37,877 bases of DNA from Candidatus Methanogaster sp. (GCA_003194445.1 PQXF01000015.1:11759-49635), one strand, 5' to 3'; positions 25,543-34,449 are shown, counted from the stretch's first letter. Program-made: numbers and translations. The notes: generated by a model from the sequence alone, not told the origin.

Positions 25543-27000
25543 CTACTTGCGCATCGCATCCGGGATGCACTCGATGACATCGGTTGCAAGCAGCCCGCAT
25601 CCGTATTTCACAAACGCAAGATCGCCGGCAGTCCCAACAATAAGTGCACCTGCCGAAGCAGCAGCAAGCGCACCGGCATTCGCAAAGATCGCACCGGTAA
25701 CTCCTGCGAGCACGTCACCGGTCCCGCCGACAGTCATCCCGGGATTTCCGGTCCGGTTGATTCTTACAGCTCTTCCGTCTGACATAACATCGGTATTTCC
25801 TTTAAGCAGCGTAACAACATGGTTTCTCGCAGAAAAATCCATAACCAGTTCGCATTGCTCATCAAGATCCGCTGACACAACCCCTCCAAGCATCCGAAAC
25901 TCGCCGGCATGTGGCGTTATGATCGGCAGCGTCCCCTCGTGTACCGGCATCGGCATCCGGAGCGCATGGAGCGCATCTGCATCGATCACGAACCGTGCAT
26001 CAGGATTTGACCTGATGATCACGGAGACTGCCTCCGCGGTCTCGCTCTCGCGACCAAGCCCCATCCCAATAACGGTCACGTCGTGCTCCCGGATCAGCGC
26101 GTTGACCGTATCGATGTCGTCGCTGGTAAGATACCTGCCAGATAACGAATGAACGATCAGGTCAGGCGAGAAGCCCGCGATCGTCCCTGCAACACTCCGC
26201 GGCGCAGCAACCGTCACCCAGTCCGCACCGGCCCGTGCTGCTGCAAGCGCGGCAAGCGCAGGCGCACCCGTAAACGCACCGCCCCCGATTACAAGTACCC
26301 TGCCGTTATCGCCTTTGTGCGATCCCGCATTCCTTGCTGGCGGCAGGTCTCCTGTCCCGACAATCAGGGTAGCCCGCGTAGGGATGCCGATGTCGGCAAC
26401 TTCGATCTCGCCTGCCACCTCGGGATGCCCGGAAAGCCCTTCTTTCATCCGGTGGTTCGTGATTGTCAGGTCTGCCTGGACTACCTTCTCGAAGTTATCA
26501 GGATTGAATCCGGACGGGGTATCTATTGAGAGAACAAACGCGGAAGATTCATTTATGAGGTTGATTGCGCTTGCCACTGGCTCACGAACGCTCCCGCGCA
26601 CGCCTGTACCGAGCATGGCATCGATCACGACGTCAGCGCCCAGTTCCAGTTCCGAGAGTTCGGATGAATCCTTAATTTCCATGAGATCGGCACTGAGATT
26701 CTCCAGTATCTCCCAGTTCCGGCGGGATTCCTCGGTTGCAATGTCCCGGGCGCGTCCAAGCAGCAGAATCACAGGATTATAGTCCAGAAGATGCCGTGCC
26801 GCAACAAACCCATCACCGCCATTGTTGCCGGTACCTGCGAGGACTACGATGCTGGTCTCTCTGTCCTCTAAAAACCGTGCGCGAATCGCGCATGCAACAG
26901 ATGCGCCAGCATTCTCCATCAACTGGAGCGGAAGTAGACCGATACCGCCACAGTTGGCATCGACCCTGCGCATCTCGGATGCGGAGATCTCGGTGTTCAT
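25543..27000 (-). CDS. nnr: Bifunctional NAD(P)H-hydrate repair enzyme (epimerase and dehydratase)
   Basis: This encodes 485 residues. The N-terminal YjeF epimerase domain (about 1-210) has [27 protein letters not shown] and [12 protein letters not shown], then the SIDTPSGF block. The C-terminal ribokinase-like dehydratase domain (about 225-485) has [27 protein letters not shown] and [15 protein letters not shown], with the catalytic Asp in GTGD. The pair repairs damaged NADHX and NADPHX: the epimerase interconverts R and S forms and the ADP- or ATP-dependent dehydratase restores the cofactor. The ATG overlaps the rpo6 stop (ATGA), so the two are coupled. The stop is TAG. Confidence 0.95.
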   Translation of the reverse strand: MNTEISASEMRRVDANCGGIGLLPLQLMENAGASVACAIRARFLEDRETSIVVLAGTGNNGGDGFVAARHLLDYNPVILLLGRARDIATEESRRNWEILENLSADLMEIKDSSELSELELGADVVIDAMLGTGVRGSVREPVASAINLINESSAFVLSIDTPSGFNPDNFEKVVQADLTITNHRMKEGLSGHPEVAGEIEVADIGIPTRATLIVGTGDLPPARNAGSHKGDNGRVLVIGGGAFTGAPALAALAAARAGADWVTVAAPRSVAGTIAGFSPDLIVHSLSGRYLTSDDIDTVNALIREHDVTVIGMGLGRESETAEAVSVIIRSNPDARFVIDADALHALRMPMPVHEGTLPIITPHAGEFRMLGGVVSADLDEQCELVMDFSARNHVVTLLKGNTDVMSDGRAVRINRTGNPGMTVGGTGDVLAGVTGAIFANAGALAAASAGALIVGTAGDLAFVKYGCGLLATDVIECIPDAMRK

Positions 27001-27173
27001 CTCACGTGGTCTCTCTTCACAGTGATCGGCAACATGTCCCCTTCCAGTTCCCGCATCGCTATCTCGATCGGGTCTCCGGTGTCAGGTCTGATCAGTACCG
27101 GTGCTCCAAGCGAGATCTGGAGCGCTCGTGCGCCGATGATGCGGGCGCGTTCATATCGTGTGTATCGTTCCAA
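26997..27173 (-). CDS. rpo6: DNA-directed RNA polymerase subunit Rpo6 (K)
   Basis: This encodes 58 residues. [25 protein letters not shown] and a C-terminal PITVKR are the hallmarks of archaeal Rpo6 (RpoK/Rpb6/omega homolog), which helps hold the polymerase together. I chose the TTG at 27171-27173 because it gives the normal family length and has GGAGG about 11 bases upstream. The open frame reaches 38 codons further, but that part ([19 protein letters not shown]) does not look like a protein. It is coupled to nnr by an ATGA overlap. Confidence 0.92.
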   Translation of the reverse strand: MERYTRYERARIIGARALQISLGAPVLIRPDTGDPIEIAMRELEGDMLPITVKRDHVR

Positions 27174-27252
27174 TGTGGTTACATCCTCCTGTATCTTGTA
27201 TAATGTCCCGCCCTGCTGGCGGTGGCATCGATGGATTGCTCTTGGTGATCCA

Positions 27253-27300
27253 TTATGTGACTTATTGTGATTTAAGTATCGGTCCACCGGTCAGGTGGAC
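27253..27300 (-). promoter_or_regulatory. Hairpin at the end of alaX and promoter candidate of rpo6
   Basis: A 7-base-pair inverted repeat, GTCCACC and GGTGGAC (27282-27300), spans the alaX stop and could be a terminator or processing signal. On the minus strand ACTTAAATCA (about 27269-27278) resembles a TATA box for rpo6-nnr. An ATG at 27253 opens a 24-codon frame that ends in TAA in the rpo6 leader, just upstream of the rpo6 start. Confidence 0.35.
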
Positions 27301-27995
27301 AACCTGAAATAAATCCGTCTGTTATTCTTCCCCTTATTTTCCGCCTTCACAACCTCAATCCTCCCGATCTCACCGGTGTTTTGCACATGCGTGCCGCCAC
27401 ATGCCTGCGCATCAAATCCCACGATATCGATGATGCGTAGCTCTTCCATATCAGGGAGATCCATCTTCAATTTCACAATCGACGGAATCTTAAGCGCCTC
27501 TTTTGCGGGAAGAATCTTTATCTCCACAGGAATCCCCTGATCGATGATCTCGTTTGTCTTCTCTTCAAACGACTTGATCTGCGACCTGTCAAAGTCCTTC
27601 AGACTGAAGTCCACCCGAGTCCTTGCCTCTCCGATCTGGTTCCCTGTGATAAGCGCACCGGTCTCCTTGTTGATCACAGCGGAGAGGACGTGGCATGCAG
27701 TATGCGACCGCATAAAGAGATGTCGCCTGCCCCAGTCGATCCTTCCGGTGACGGAATCGCCCACCATAAGCCCTGGATCTGCAATCTCATGGCTGATCGA
27801 ATCGTCTATCTTTCGTACATGGACCACCGGATACTCGTCCCCATCCCGGACCAGAACACCGAGATCGTTCGGCTGTCCGCCAGCATTGGGGTAGAATGCG
27901 GTTCTGTCGAGGATCACGAACCTATCATCGGTGACCGCCTCAACAGTTGCTTCAAATTCCTTCAAATAACAATCATTCAAGTACAATGCATCCAT
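27291..27995 (-). CDS. alaX: AlaX-type alanyl-tRNA editing protein
   Basis: This encodes 234 residues, the length of AlaX-M (type II) proteins that remove wrongly attached Ser or Gly from tRNA-Ala. The N-terminal part has FYPNAGGQPNDLG (about 35-47). The editing core has the zinc ligands in RSHTACHVLSAV (His98, His102) and ACGGTHV (Cys199, His203). The free-standing editing domain lacks the aminoacylation core. It is six bases downstream of the recJ-like stop and on the same strand, so the two may share a transcript. Confidence 0.93.
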   Translation of the reverse strand: MDALYLNDCYLKEFEATVEAVTDDRFVILDRTAFYPNAGGQPNDLGVLVRDGDEYPVVHVRKIDDSISHEIADPGLMVGDSVTGRIDWGRRHLFMRSHTACHVLSAVINKETGALITGNQIGEARTRVDFSLKDFDRSQIKSFEEKTNEIIDQGIPVEIKILPAKEALKIPSIVKLKMDLPDMEELRIIDIVGFDAQACGGTHVQNTGEIGRIEVVKAENKGKNNRRIYFRLST

Positions 27996-28001
27996 TTCAC
28001 A

Positions 28002-29396
28002 TCACTCCGCCGGGGTAACTTGCTCTCCGACCATCGCATCCATCAACCCGAGAAACTCATCCTTCGTGCCATCGGGTATGGTCGCGCCTGCTGCGATGTT
28101 GTGCCCGCCGCCCATGCCGCCGACCTCTGTTGCGCAGACTTCAAGCGCATCCGCAAGGTTAAGTCCTCTTCTTACAAGGTCCTGCGTGCCGCGTGCAGAG
28201 ACCTTGGCACCTTCGTCGCTGTCTGCGAATGCGAGCATCGGCATATCCCGCTTTCTGCGGTTTGTCAGACTCATGCCTGCAACGATGCCGACGATCGTGT
28301 CCTTGATCGAACTACCCGCATCGAAGTACTGGATGTGGTCAAGTTCGGTTATGCCATGTTCCTTGACAAAGTTAAGCCCGTCCACAAGGTTCTTTCGATG
28401 CCCCGCAAGCAGATCTTTCGCTCTTGCAAGTTCCTCGTCTCGATCGCCGAGGCAGACCGCAAGACCGATATCCGCGAAGCCGTATCTGCCTGTGGCGTTT
28501 AGCAGAGTTGAGTATTCGGACGCATCTCGCATCTCGGTTCCTTCCCGCTCCCGGGTAAGCGTATAGCCCTCTGTGACCAGCCGCTGGATGTGGTAGGGCG
28601 ACATCCGCTTCGAGATGCCGTACTGGACCAACGAGGAGACAACCTTCTGCTGTTCGTCAACGCCTAGGTCGATCCACCGCTTCCACCGCTCGCCAGATGA
28701 GTTTATGCCGACGTTTTTCAAAAACGCGATGCTTGCGCCCTCGTTTCCTGTGAGGCCGGGTAGATACGGGTCAGAGGAGTACTGAAGCAGTTTGAACATC
28801 TGGCGGGTCTGCTTCCCAAAAAGCGAAAGATCCCTCTTGTAATCGATGACGCCATGATCCACACCCTTCTTGAGGATCTCCCTGTTGCATCCTACCAGTT
28901 TCCCGGATTTCCTTGCCTGCAAGTCCCCAACAGCGCCAACGATCGCAAGATCAGCAAGATCACGGTTCTCGCCAAGTGACTGAGCAAGTATGTACGCACA
29001 GCCAGCGCCGCTAAGCTCGGTCGAGCCGTCGATGCCGAAGATATGTGGATTTAGATGATGGAGATGCTGGTGGTCGACCGGACGGTGGTCGACCTGGTGA
29101 TGATCGGCAACGACTATCTCGATATTAAGCGGCATCTCGGATATCATTCCGCTCCCGAGATCCGTGAAGATCGTCGGGACGTTCGCATCAGCCACATCTC
29201 CGAGAACCCGCCTATCCAGTTGCTTCACGCACCTGACATCATGTTCGATGCCGCACCGGTCGAGTGCGCGGGATGTGATCGCGGCGGCAGTCAAGCCGTC
29301 GGCATCGAGGTGGGATACTACCTGTACCCGATCATACTTTTTGATTGCGGCAGCGCACACATCAGCCCGCGCTTTTATTGAAGGGTAGTCGCTCAT
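28002..29396 (-). CDS. Archaeal RecJ-like DHH single-strand nuclease (GAN/RecJ family)
   Basis: This encodes 464 residues. Motif I is SHLDADGLTAAAI (about 28-40), motif II is TDLGSG, and motif III is VADHH (96-100), the DHH that names the family. Then LSGAGCAYILAQ and, near the C-terminus, the DHHA1 signature VGGMGGGHNIAAGA. Archaeal relatives are 5'-3' exonucleases that associate with the CMG/GINS replisome. The start ATG at 29394-29396 (MSDYPSIK) has GAGGTGGTGA upstream. An unusual His- and Asp-rich stretch (VDHRPVDHQHLHHLNPH) follows the DHH motif and looks like a small internal duplication. Confidence 0.92.
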   Translation of the reverse strand: MSDYPSIKARADVCAAAIKKYDRVQVVSHLDADGLTAAAITSRALDRCGIEHDVRCVKQLDRRVLGDVADANVPTIFTDLGSGMISEMPLNIEIVVADHHQVDHRPVDHQHLHHLNPHIFGIDGSTELSGAGCAYILAQSLGENRDLADLAIVGAVGDLQARKSGKLVGCNREILKKGVDHGVIDYKRDLSLFGKQTRQMFKLLQYSSDPYLPGLTGNEGASIAFLKNVGINSSGERWKRWIDLGVDEQQKVVSSLVQYGISKRMSPYHIQRLVTEGYTLTREREGTEMRDASEYSTLLNATGRYGFADIGLAVCLGDRDEELARAKDLLAGHRKNLVDGLNFVKEHGITELDHIQYFDAGSSIKDTIVGIVAGMSLTNRRKRDMPMLAFADSDEGAKVSARGTQDLVRRGLNLADALEVCATEVGGMGGGHNIAAGATIPDGTKDEFLGLMDAMVGEQVTPAE

Positions 29397-29463
29397 TTTA
29401 CTCGTGTCACCACCTCTTACTCCAGCAGATCCATCGCCCTGCAAGACTTTGTATCATCTTCTG

Positions 29464-29540
29464 GTGGTTCGGAAAACCACGGAGAAGCATAGAGAAAGAC
29501 AATAACTCTCTGTGCTTCTCCGTGTCCTCCGTGGTTGATC
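29464..29540. repeat. Palindromic intergenic repeat (CCACGGAG type)
   Basis: Inverted repeat: ACCACGGAGAAGCATAGAGA (29476-29495) pairs with TCTCTGTGCTTCTCCGTG (29507-29524) with one mismatch, around a short loop. The right arm carries a second CCTCCGTGGTT (about 29526-29536). The same words (CCACGGAG, CACGGAGAAGCACAGAG) occur as intergenic palindromes in many environmental genomes. It fills the gap between the recJ-like and secD genes; nothing else is seen there. Confidence 0.7.
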
Positions 29541-29554
29541 TTCTTTGTCATAGC

Positions 29555-31195
29555 TTACTCTAGCATATCCCGGATTACCCGTCCGTACGCAGGTCTTGCG
29601 ATCAGAACGCCGATTAAAACACCGACTATGGTAGTGATCGCGAAGCCTTTCAGCGCGCCGAATCCCATCCAGAGTAGCGGTGACATTGCGATGATCGTTG
29701 TCGCTGCAGCAGCGAAGATGATAGCAAACGCCTTGGATATGCGAGATAGATACACCTTCAAGGATGGTATCTTCCCCTCATAAAGCACTTCATCTGTGAT
29801 GATCACCAGATGGTCGATTCCAGTTCCGATAACAGCGATAATTCCGGCAATAGCTGGTAGATTGAGTTGCCAGCCGATAAGCGTGGCGAACCCAAGGATC
29901 ATGAAGACCTCACTTACAGAGGTTGCGATCATCGGGATTAAGATGTTCTTCTGCCGGTATCTTAAGAATATGACAAGCGCAACGGTTAGCAGCGCAAACA
30001 GACCCGCGATCAGTGCCTGCTCCTTGAATAGTGTGCCGAGTGATGCCGGGACCTGATCCGAACTGACCACGGTCACCTGCACAGGAAGAGCCCCTGCACT
30101 GAGATGCACATGCAGTTGTCTCGCCTCGGCCTCTCCTTCATCACCAGAGCCGGTGTTCGCAACCAGACCTCGAGATGGCCAATCGCCATCCACACCATAT
30201 AGATCATACAGTCCGTTGAGATCGCTTGCAAGCCTTGGGTTGAGTGGTGCCGAGTACACCTCATTATCATCGAGCAGCATGATCAGTTCATGCGCATCCG
30301 GGTCATCAGCAGCACCGTATTTGACCGCTGCGACTCCGAATTCTCTCGCTCCTTTGTCATTCAGCGTGAAACCGACACCCCATGACCCCTCCTTCATATT
30401 TGGTACGTCCACTGCGGTGATACGGTCACCCCACAGCACATGCTCTGATGTATTGTTCGTTGTCTGGACGCGGATCTCAAACTTTCCAGGCGTTGTAACA
30501 ATATCCCGCGCGGTACTGAGATCGATTCCGGCGAGATCAACCATAAGAACATTGGATCCAACAGGGGTGATCGGAATCTCCTTAAGACCCCAGATGTTTA
30601 ATTTCTCGTTTAATACCTTCTTCGTCATCTCCTGGGTCTCTTTTGTCACCTCCTCCTTAAATTCGGGCTTGCCCTGCATGTCCTTCTTGATCGATCCGCC
30701 GACACCGGCGAGCAGATCTGATAATTCACTATCGGTCACCTTTGACCTGATCTCATACGTATCTCCGCCGAGATATATTACCTCACAGGTCAACTGCTTT
30801 GAGATGTATGTCCGGATCACATACTGCTTGTTTATGGCAAGTGCAACATCGTTGCCCCTTATGCGCCCATTTCCGTAACCAACCGCACTTATTGCATCCG
30901 CGCTATGCGGTTCTGCTGTCCTGAATGTGATCTCTGTATCCGAGTGGTCAACGATCTCGACGTCTCCAAACACATCAGAAAATTCGTTCTCGATGATCTG
31001 CACCGGATCGGCATCGATACTTGCGATCACGCCATCCAGATGGAGTATCAGGGAGGTTCCGCCATCGAGATCGAGTCCGTATTGCAGATGGGATGTGAAC
31101 CCTTCATCAGAGTTATAACCCGGATGAATCGCTATAAGCGCGATTAGCATGGCGAGAACAAATACAATTATCCTGAAGTCCTTATGTAATCTCAT
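29555..31195 (-). CDS. secD: Protein translocase subunit SecD
   Basis: This encodes 546 residues from the ATG at 31193-31195 (MRLHKDFRII). A first helix (about 8-22) is followed by GLDLDGGTSLILHLDG (about 40-55), the family's conserved N-terminal block, then a large external P1 region. After about residue 360 come five helices, with FLRYRQKNILIPMIATS and GTGIDHLVIITDEVLYEGK in the middle of the RND-like domain. SecD with SecF uses ion flow to pull or help release secreted proteins from the Sec channel. The ATG overlaps the secF stop (ATGA). The upstream prs, secF and secD genes form a compact minus-strand run. Confidence 0.95.
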   Translation of the reverse strand: MRLHKDFRIIVFVLAMLIALIAIHPGYNSDEGFTSHLQYGLDLDGGTSLILHLDGVIASIDADPVQIIENEFSDVFGDVEIVDHSDTEITFRTAEPHSADAISAVGYGNGRIRGNDVALAINKQYVIRTYISKQLTCEVIYLGGDTYEIRSKVTDSELSDLLAGVGGSIKKDMQGKPEFKEEVTKETQEMTKKVLNEKLNIWGLKEIPITPVGSNVLMVDLAGIDLSTARDIVTTPGKFEIRVQTTNNTSEHVLWGDRITAVDVPNMKEGSWGVGFTLNDKGAREFGVAAVKYGAADDPDAHELIMLLDDNEVYSAPLNPRLASDLNGLYDLYGVDGDWPSRGLVANTGSGDEGEAEARQLHVHLSAGALPVQVTVVSSDQVPASLGTLFKEQALIAGLFALLTVALVIFLRYRQKNILIPMIATSVSEVFMILGFATLIGWQLNLPAIAGIIAVIGTGIDHLVIITDEVLYEGKIPSLKVYLSRISKAFAIIFAAAATTIIAMSPLLWMGFGALKGFAITTIVGVLIGVLIARPAYGRVIRDMLE

Positions 31196-32103
31196 GCTCT
31201 CCGCCTCCTTGGTCTCTGTAGATGCCATTTCAGTATTCCTGTATTAAGCATCCACGTATTCATCAGATCGGCAAATAGACCGAATATGAGTACGATCGAG
31301 ATGTCGCTTATGATGCTGATCTGTGGCAATGTTGGTATGATGAGGTACGAGTACGTGGCAACAATATACATGACTATGATTGCGGCAAGCGTTGTACAGG
31401 TCATCGTAAGTCCTGTCGTCATCGCATTCGTAACCTTGTCATCGAGATTGCCCCGCCGTTTGAGAAGTCGTGTCGTTAAAAGGATGTCGCTGTCTACAGA
31501 ATACCCAATCAACATCAGGAGGGCTGCAACTGTTCCGAGTGAGAGTTCGATGCCTGTAACAGCTATGAATGCGGCTGCGATCGCGATATCCGAGAATGCG
31601 GAGAGCACAACTGCAACAGATGGCACCAATGTCCGGAATATTAAAAAGACTACCACTGCCATCAGGCAGAACGATATCACAAGTGCCCTCAGTGCCTGAG
31701 TCTGCAAGGATGCCCCATATAGTGCGCCTGCCTGCTTGATCTCAGGAGCTGCGTACTCATAATCGGTATTAACCAGCTCAGTCAGCGAATTCTGTTTATC
31801 CTCACTCATCGGACCGAACTTGATACTCTTGCGGCTACCTGAATCCCGCACGTAGATCACCGGATAATCCGCGAATTTCTGCTGCAGCAGATCCTGCGAG
31901 TCTTTGGTGTCAAGGGTAATGATCGTGCCGCCCTCGAACTCAAATCCAAGACGTACCGGTGAGCCTGTAGTCGCATACATCCCGCCAAGAACGATCAATG
32001 CGATTACAAGTACGATCAGTGGTGGAATTGTTAGTTGCACCGGTTTATGAGTTCTTATGTACGAATCGAACCTTGATATGAGATTTGTTAACGCCTTCGG
32101 CAT
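31192..32103 (-). CDS. secF: Protein translocase subunit SecF
   Basis: This encodes 303 residues from the ATG at 32101-32103 (MPKALTNLISRF), preceded by GGGAGAGG. The open frame begins 15 codons earlier at an ATG that overlaps the prs stop (32148), which is also possible. The first helix (about 25-45) is followed by FEFEGGTIITLDTKDSQ (about 53-70), then five helices with SAFSDIAIAAAFI and GYSVDSDILLTTRLLKRR, the conserved SecF D4-loop region. It is a partner of SecD in the membrane. The stop overlaps the secD ATG. Confidence 0.94.
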   Translation of the reverse strand: MPKALTNLISRFDSYIRTHKPVQLTIPPLIVLVIALIVLGGMYATTGSPVRLGFEFEGGTIITLDTKDSQDLLQQKFADYPVIYVRDSGSRKSIKFGPMSEDKQNSLTELVNTDYEYAAPEIKQAGALYGASLQTQALRALVISFCLMAVVVFLIFRTLVPSVAVVLSAFSDIAIAAAFIAVTGIELSLGTVAALLMLIGYSVDSDILLTTRLLKRRGNLDDKVTNAMTTGLTMTCTTLAAIIVMYIVATYSYLIIPTLPQISIISDISIVLIFGLFADLMNTWMLNTGILKWHLQRPRRRRA

Positions 32104-32144
32104 CGGCGCCTCTCCCTTTCCCGGTCTTGAGTGCGTTATCTGTT

Positions 32145-33020
32145 TCATTGTTTTATTGTTTCTCCTTTGAATATATTCGCGATCAGTTGCGCCACAGTGA
32201 CTACGCTTACGCTTCTGTCAAGCGTATCGGTTGCTATGATCCCTTCCACGCCAGCTGCAAATATGCGCAGTACGGCATTTCGGACAAGCACCGGATGGAT
32301 ACATGCCGCAAACACCCTCCTTGCACCGTTCTTCTTTAACAGAAGGGTTGTCTCCACGATCGTGCCCCCGGTTGAGATGATGTCATCCAGTATAACGACG
32401 TCCCTTCCCGAAACGTCCGGTTCCTTCGTCTTTATCGAGACCTCGTCCCCGCTTATGCGCGTCTTCTCCATGTAATCGAAGCCGATGCCGAGATTCTCAG
32501 ATGTGGACTGTACGAGATCGAGCGCGCCCTCATCCGGTGCAATGATCATCGGATCGGTAAGTTTCATCGATGCGATGTACTCTCCGACCACTGGCGCGGC
32601 ATTAATGCTGGTTGCAGGCGCATCAAAATACGGGAGTACGTCAGGATTGTGGATGTTTACTGTGAATACACGATCTGCTGTGATCGCTTGAGCAAGCGCT
32701 CTGGCACTCACAGACTCCCCGTCCTTGAACCGTTTGTCCTGCCTCGCATACCCGAAATACGGGATGACGACGTCGATCCGATCAGATGTGTCGCAGGCAT
32801 CGATAAGTTGCAGAAGCGAGATGTAATCGGAATCGGTCGGTGTTGACTGCACGATTGCGACATGATCGCAGGAATCGATGCCGGGTACGCGGAGGTATCG
32901 TTCACCATCGGGAAATGTTGAAAATTCGGTGTCTGCAAGATGGCACCCCAGCGTACGTGCAATTCTTCCTGCCAGTACTTGGGATGAGGGTCCGGATACG
33001 ATACTTATTGACGTTTTCAT
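32145..33020 (-). CDS. prs: Ribose-phosphate pyrophosphokinase (PRPP synthetase)
   Basis: This encodes 291 residues, close to archaeal class. It makes PRPP from ribose 5-phosphate and ATP for nucleotide, His and Trp synthesis. Visible motifs are FPDGERYLRV, the catalytic-loop region FGYARQDKRFKDGE, VNIHNPDVLPYF, and the PRPP loop VVILDDIISTGGTIVE (about 212-227). I chose the ATG at 33018-33020 (MKTSISIVSGPSS), in line with family N-termini; the frame is open 11 codons further. A TATA-like GGTATTAATG (about 33054-33063) lies about 35-40 bases upstream. Confidence 0.95.
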   Translation of the reverse strand: MKTSISIVSGPSSQVLAGRIARTLGCHLADTEFSTFPDGERYLRVPGIDSCDHVAIVQSTPTDSDYISLLQLIDACDTSDRIDVVIPYFGYARQDKRFKDGESVSARALAQAITADRVFTVNIHNPDVLPYFDAPATSINAAPVVGEYIASMKLTDPMIIAPDEGALDLVQSTSENLGIGFDYMEKTRISGDEVSIKTKEPDVSGRDVVILDDIISTGGTIVETTLLLKKNGARRVFAACIHPVLVRNAVLRIFAAGVEGIIATDTLDRSVSVVTVAQLIANIFKGETIKQ

Positions 33021-33123
33021 TCCATATTCATGGTATTGTTGATCTGTTGACATTAATACCTTTCGTTTGCGATGTACTATCCTGCCTGGTGATGTTGGTG
33101 ATGGGTTGACCAGATGGGCAGAA

Positions 33124-33390
33124 TTATAACGAATCTGCCACCTCTGTCGCCGCTTGCATGCTCAGTATCGCATCGAGCGAGGTGACGTGTCTGTCGCCGC
33201 TGACGTCAGCAATGACGAGAGTTCCGGAGTAGTGCGAGGCGGGACCGCCGGCTGCGATTGTGAGTGCGATCGCGGAGTCTGCGGGGATGAAGTCGCCGCG
33301 CAGGAGTTTATAGCGCGCAGCAACCTTTTCCATTACGCGAGGGACGTGTGAACATGCAATGACCCGATTGAGCAGCCGATCGAATATCAA
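33124..33390 (-). pseudogene. Dockerin-encoding remnant (copy 1)
   Basis: An 88-codon frame ends in a type I dockerin-like pair of segments. The first (GDFIPADSAIALTIAAGG) has lost the LNGDG part of its calcium loop. The second, ADVSGDRHVTSLDAILSM, keeps it. The rest, before about residue 28, does not look like any domain, and there is no signal peptide. The ATG overlaps the aspartyl protease stop. It is most likely the 3' piece of a larger dockerin-bearing gene with an internal deletion. It resembles two further copies at 34060-34449 and 35139-36800. Confidence 0.6.
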
Positions 33391-33767
33391 TGTCTTCTCA
33401 ATTCCACAGTTTCATCTTCAAAATCGAAGCACAATATCGAACCGACCGCAGAAAGAAACGCCATACCGGGTAGCGAATCACCAGGGATAAACCAGGTCTT
33501 GCTCTCGTAATCATCGAGGATCACTTTGCCCATGAACATCGGAAGTTCAACAATGTCGCCTGTAGCAAGGGTAAATGTATCATATCCGAAAAATTCCATA
33601 TCCATCTTGTCCATCATTTCCAGCGGAATAGCGATTCCACCGTTGAAGCCGGTATCCACAGTAATCGCGAAATCCCCATCCTCGCTGAGTACGAGACATC
33701 CCCCATCCGGATGTGTGCCAAATGTCGGGACAAAATCTACAACTTTGCCGGTGATGAGCGTTCTCAT
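33387..33767 (-). CDS. Clan AA retropepsin-like aspartyl protease
   Basis: This encodes 126 residues. The active-site motif is DTGFNGGIAIP (Asp38 or so), followed by a flap-like segment. The second half has PGDSLPGMAFLSAVGSILC, in the place of the family's G-M/L-x-x-L motif, and FEDETVEL at the end. These small proteases dimerise to form an active site like retroviral proteases. They are common as a two-gene unit with a small upstream protein in archaea and cyanobacteria; their substrates are unknown. The ATG overlaps the stop of that upstream gene (ATGA). Confidence 0.85.
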   Translation of the reverse strand: MRTLITGKVVDFVPTFGTHPDGGCLVLSEDGDFAITVDTGFNGGIAIPLEMMDKMDMEFFGYDTFTLATGDIVELPMFMGKVILDDYESKTWFIPGDSLPGMAFLSAVGSILCFDFEDETVELRRH

Positions 33768-34003
33768 ACCTGTTTTACGCCTCCTTTCTGCGCGTGTGCA
33801 GACGGGTAGCCAACGCGAACAAAGTAGAAAATCCCGTTTACATACCTCTTCCGCCCGTTCTTAAGAGCCTCAAGAACATCTTTCCCCAAAAACCATTCTC
33901 CGGTATCAGGCTCAATCGCTGCGATCATTCCTTTCTTCCCTTTCAGAGACTGCACCTTCGCCAGAATTTCCTTTGGTGGTCTCTTTACTTCGGGTATCTT
34001 CAT
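33764..34003 (-). CDS. Small partner protein of the aspartyl protease
   Basis: This encodes 79 residues from the ATG at 34001-34003 (MKIPEVKRPP), which has GGAGGTGA five bases upstream; a GTG three codons earlier is also open. The protein is basic, with KGKKGMIAAIEPDTGEWFLGKDV in the middle. The stop overlaps the protease ATG, so the two are coupled. Small proteins at this position are commonly linked to retropepsin-like genes and may act as regulator, substrate or antitoxin-like factor. That is inference; the family function is not established. Confidence 0.75.
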   Translation of the reverse strand: MKIPEVKRPPKEILAKVQSLKGKKGMIAAIEPDTGEWFLGKDVLEALKNGRKRYVNGIFYFVRVGYPSAHAQKGGVKQV

Positions 34004-34059
34004 AATTTTCACCTCCTATCCGCTGACCGGATATACTTTACCTGATGAGTCCCCGGTTA

Positions 34060-34449
34060 TCATAATTCTATCGCTCCTGTCGCCGCCTACAGGATCGCGA
34101 GAACGTCGAGCGCTGTGACGCTGCCATCGCCGCTGACGTCCGCGGCGGCGAGCGTCGCGGGGTCGCACGAGGTGGAACCGTCGGCTGCGATCGCGAGTGT
34201 GATCGCGGCGTCCGCAGTGGTGATCTGGTCGTCTCCGTTGAGGTTGCCTTTCTGCGGCAGTGGTGGAGTCCATGGCTGCATGAGTGGGAAGCGGTCGATG
34301 CTGGTGCCGCCCGGGATCGGGTGTGGGTCGGTGCCGATGCCGTTGTAGTCGGAGTAGTAGTTGCCAGCAGAGCCGGAGTCCCACTGATTGTGGTTGTTGC
34401 CAGCACCATACACGTTGAGATTTGATGAATCGATAATGATGTCATCAAC
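34060..34449 (-). pseudogene. Beta-helix/dockerin remnant (copy 2)
   Basis: The frame reads VDDIIIDSSNLNVYGAGNN, then QWDSGSAGNYYSDYNGIGTD, a proline-rich linker (RFPLMQPWTPPLPQKG), and a type I dockerin with both calcium loops intact: LNGDDQITTADAAI and DVSGDGSVTALDVL. A TAG (34087-34089) comes eight codons before the point where the intact paralog ends (GAIEL then stop); the remaining codons AATGAIEL are still present. Upstream, the similarity stops at the end of the vapC gene, so the 5' part is missing. With no signal peptide or start it is probably a fragment, although an internal GTG at 34411-34413 could start a 108-residue product. Confidence 0.7.
34062..34320. repeat. Direct repeat, left copy (dockerin DNA)
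   Basis: About 259 bases align without any gap to 35141-35399, at a constant offset of 1079 bases. Long identical runs include the linker region at 34261-34310. The right copy is the 3' end of the intact beta-helix/dockerin gene. The pair brackets the VapBC genes in direct orientation. Confidence 0.85.

Noticed and set aside
25547-26782. Long plus-strand frames opposite nnr
   Set aside because: They are Ser/Pro/Arg-rich, have no domain, and lie opposite clear nnr motifs.
27174-27287. Upstream extension of Rpo6
   Set aside because: The extra 38 residues do not look like protein and the family length is about 58.
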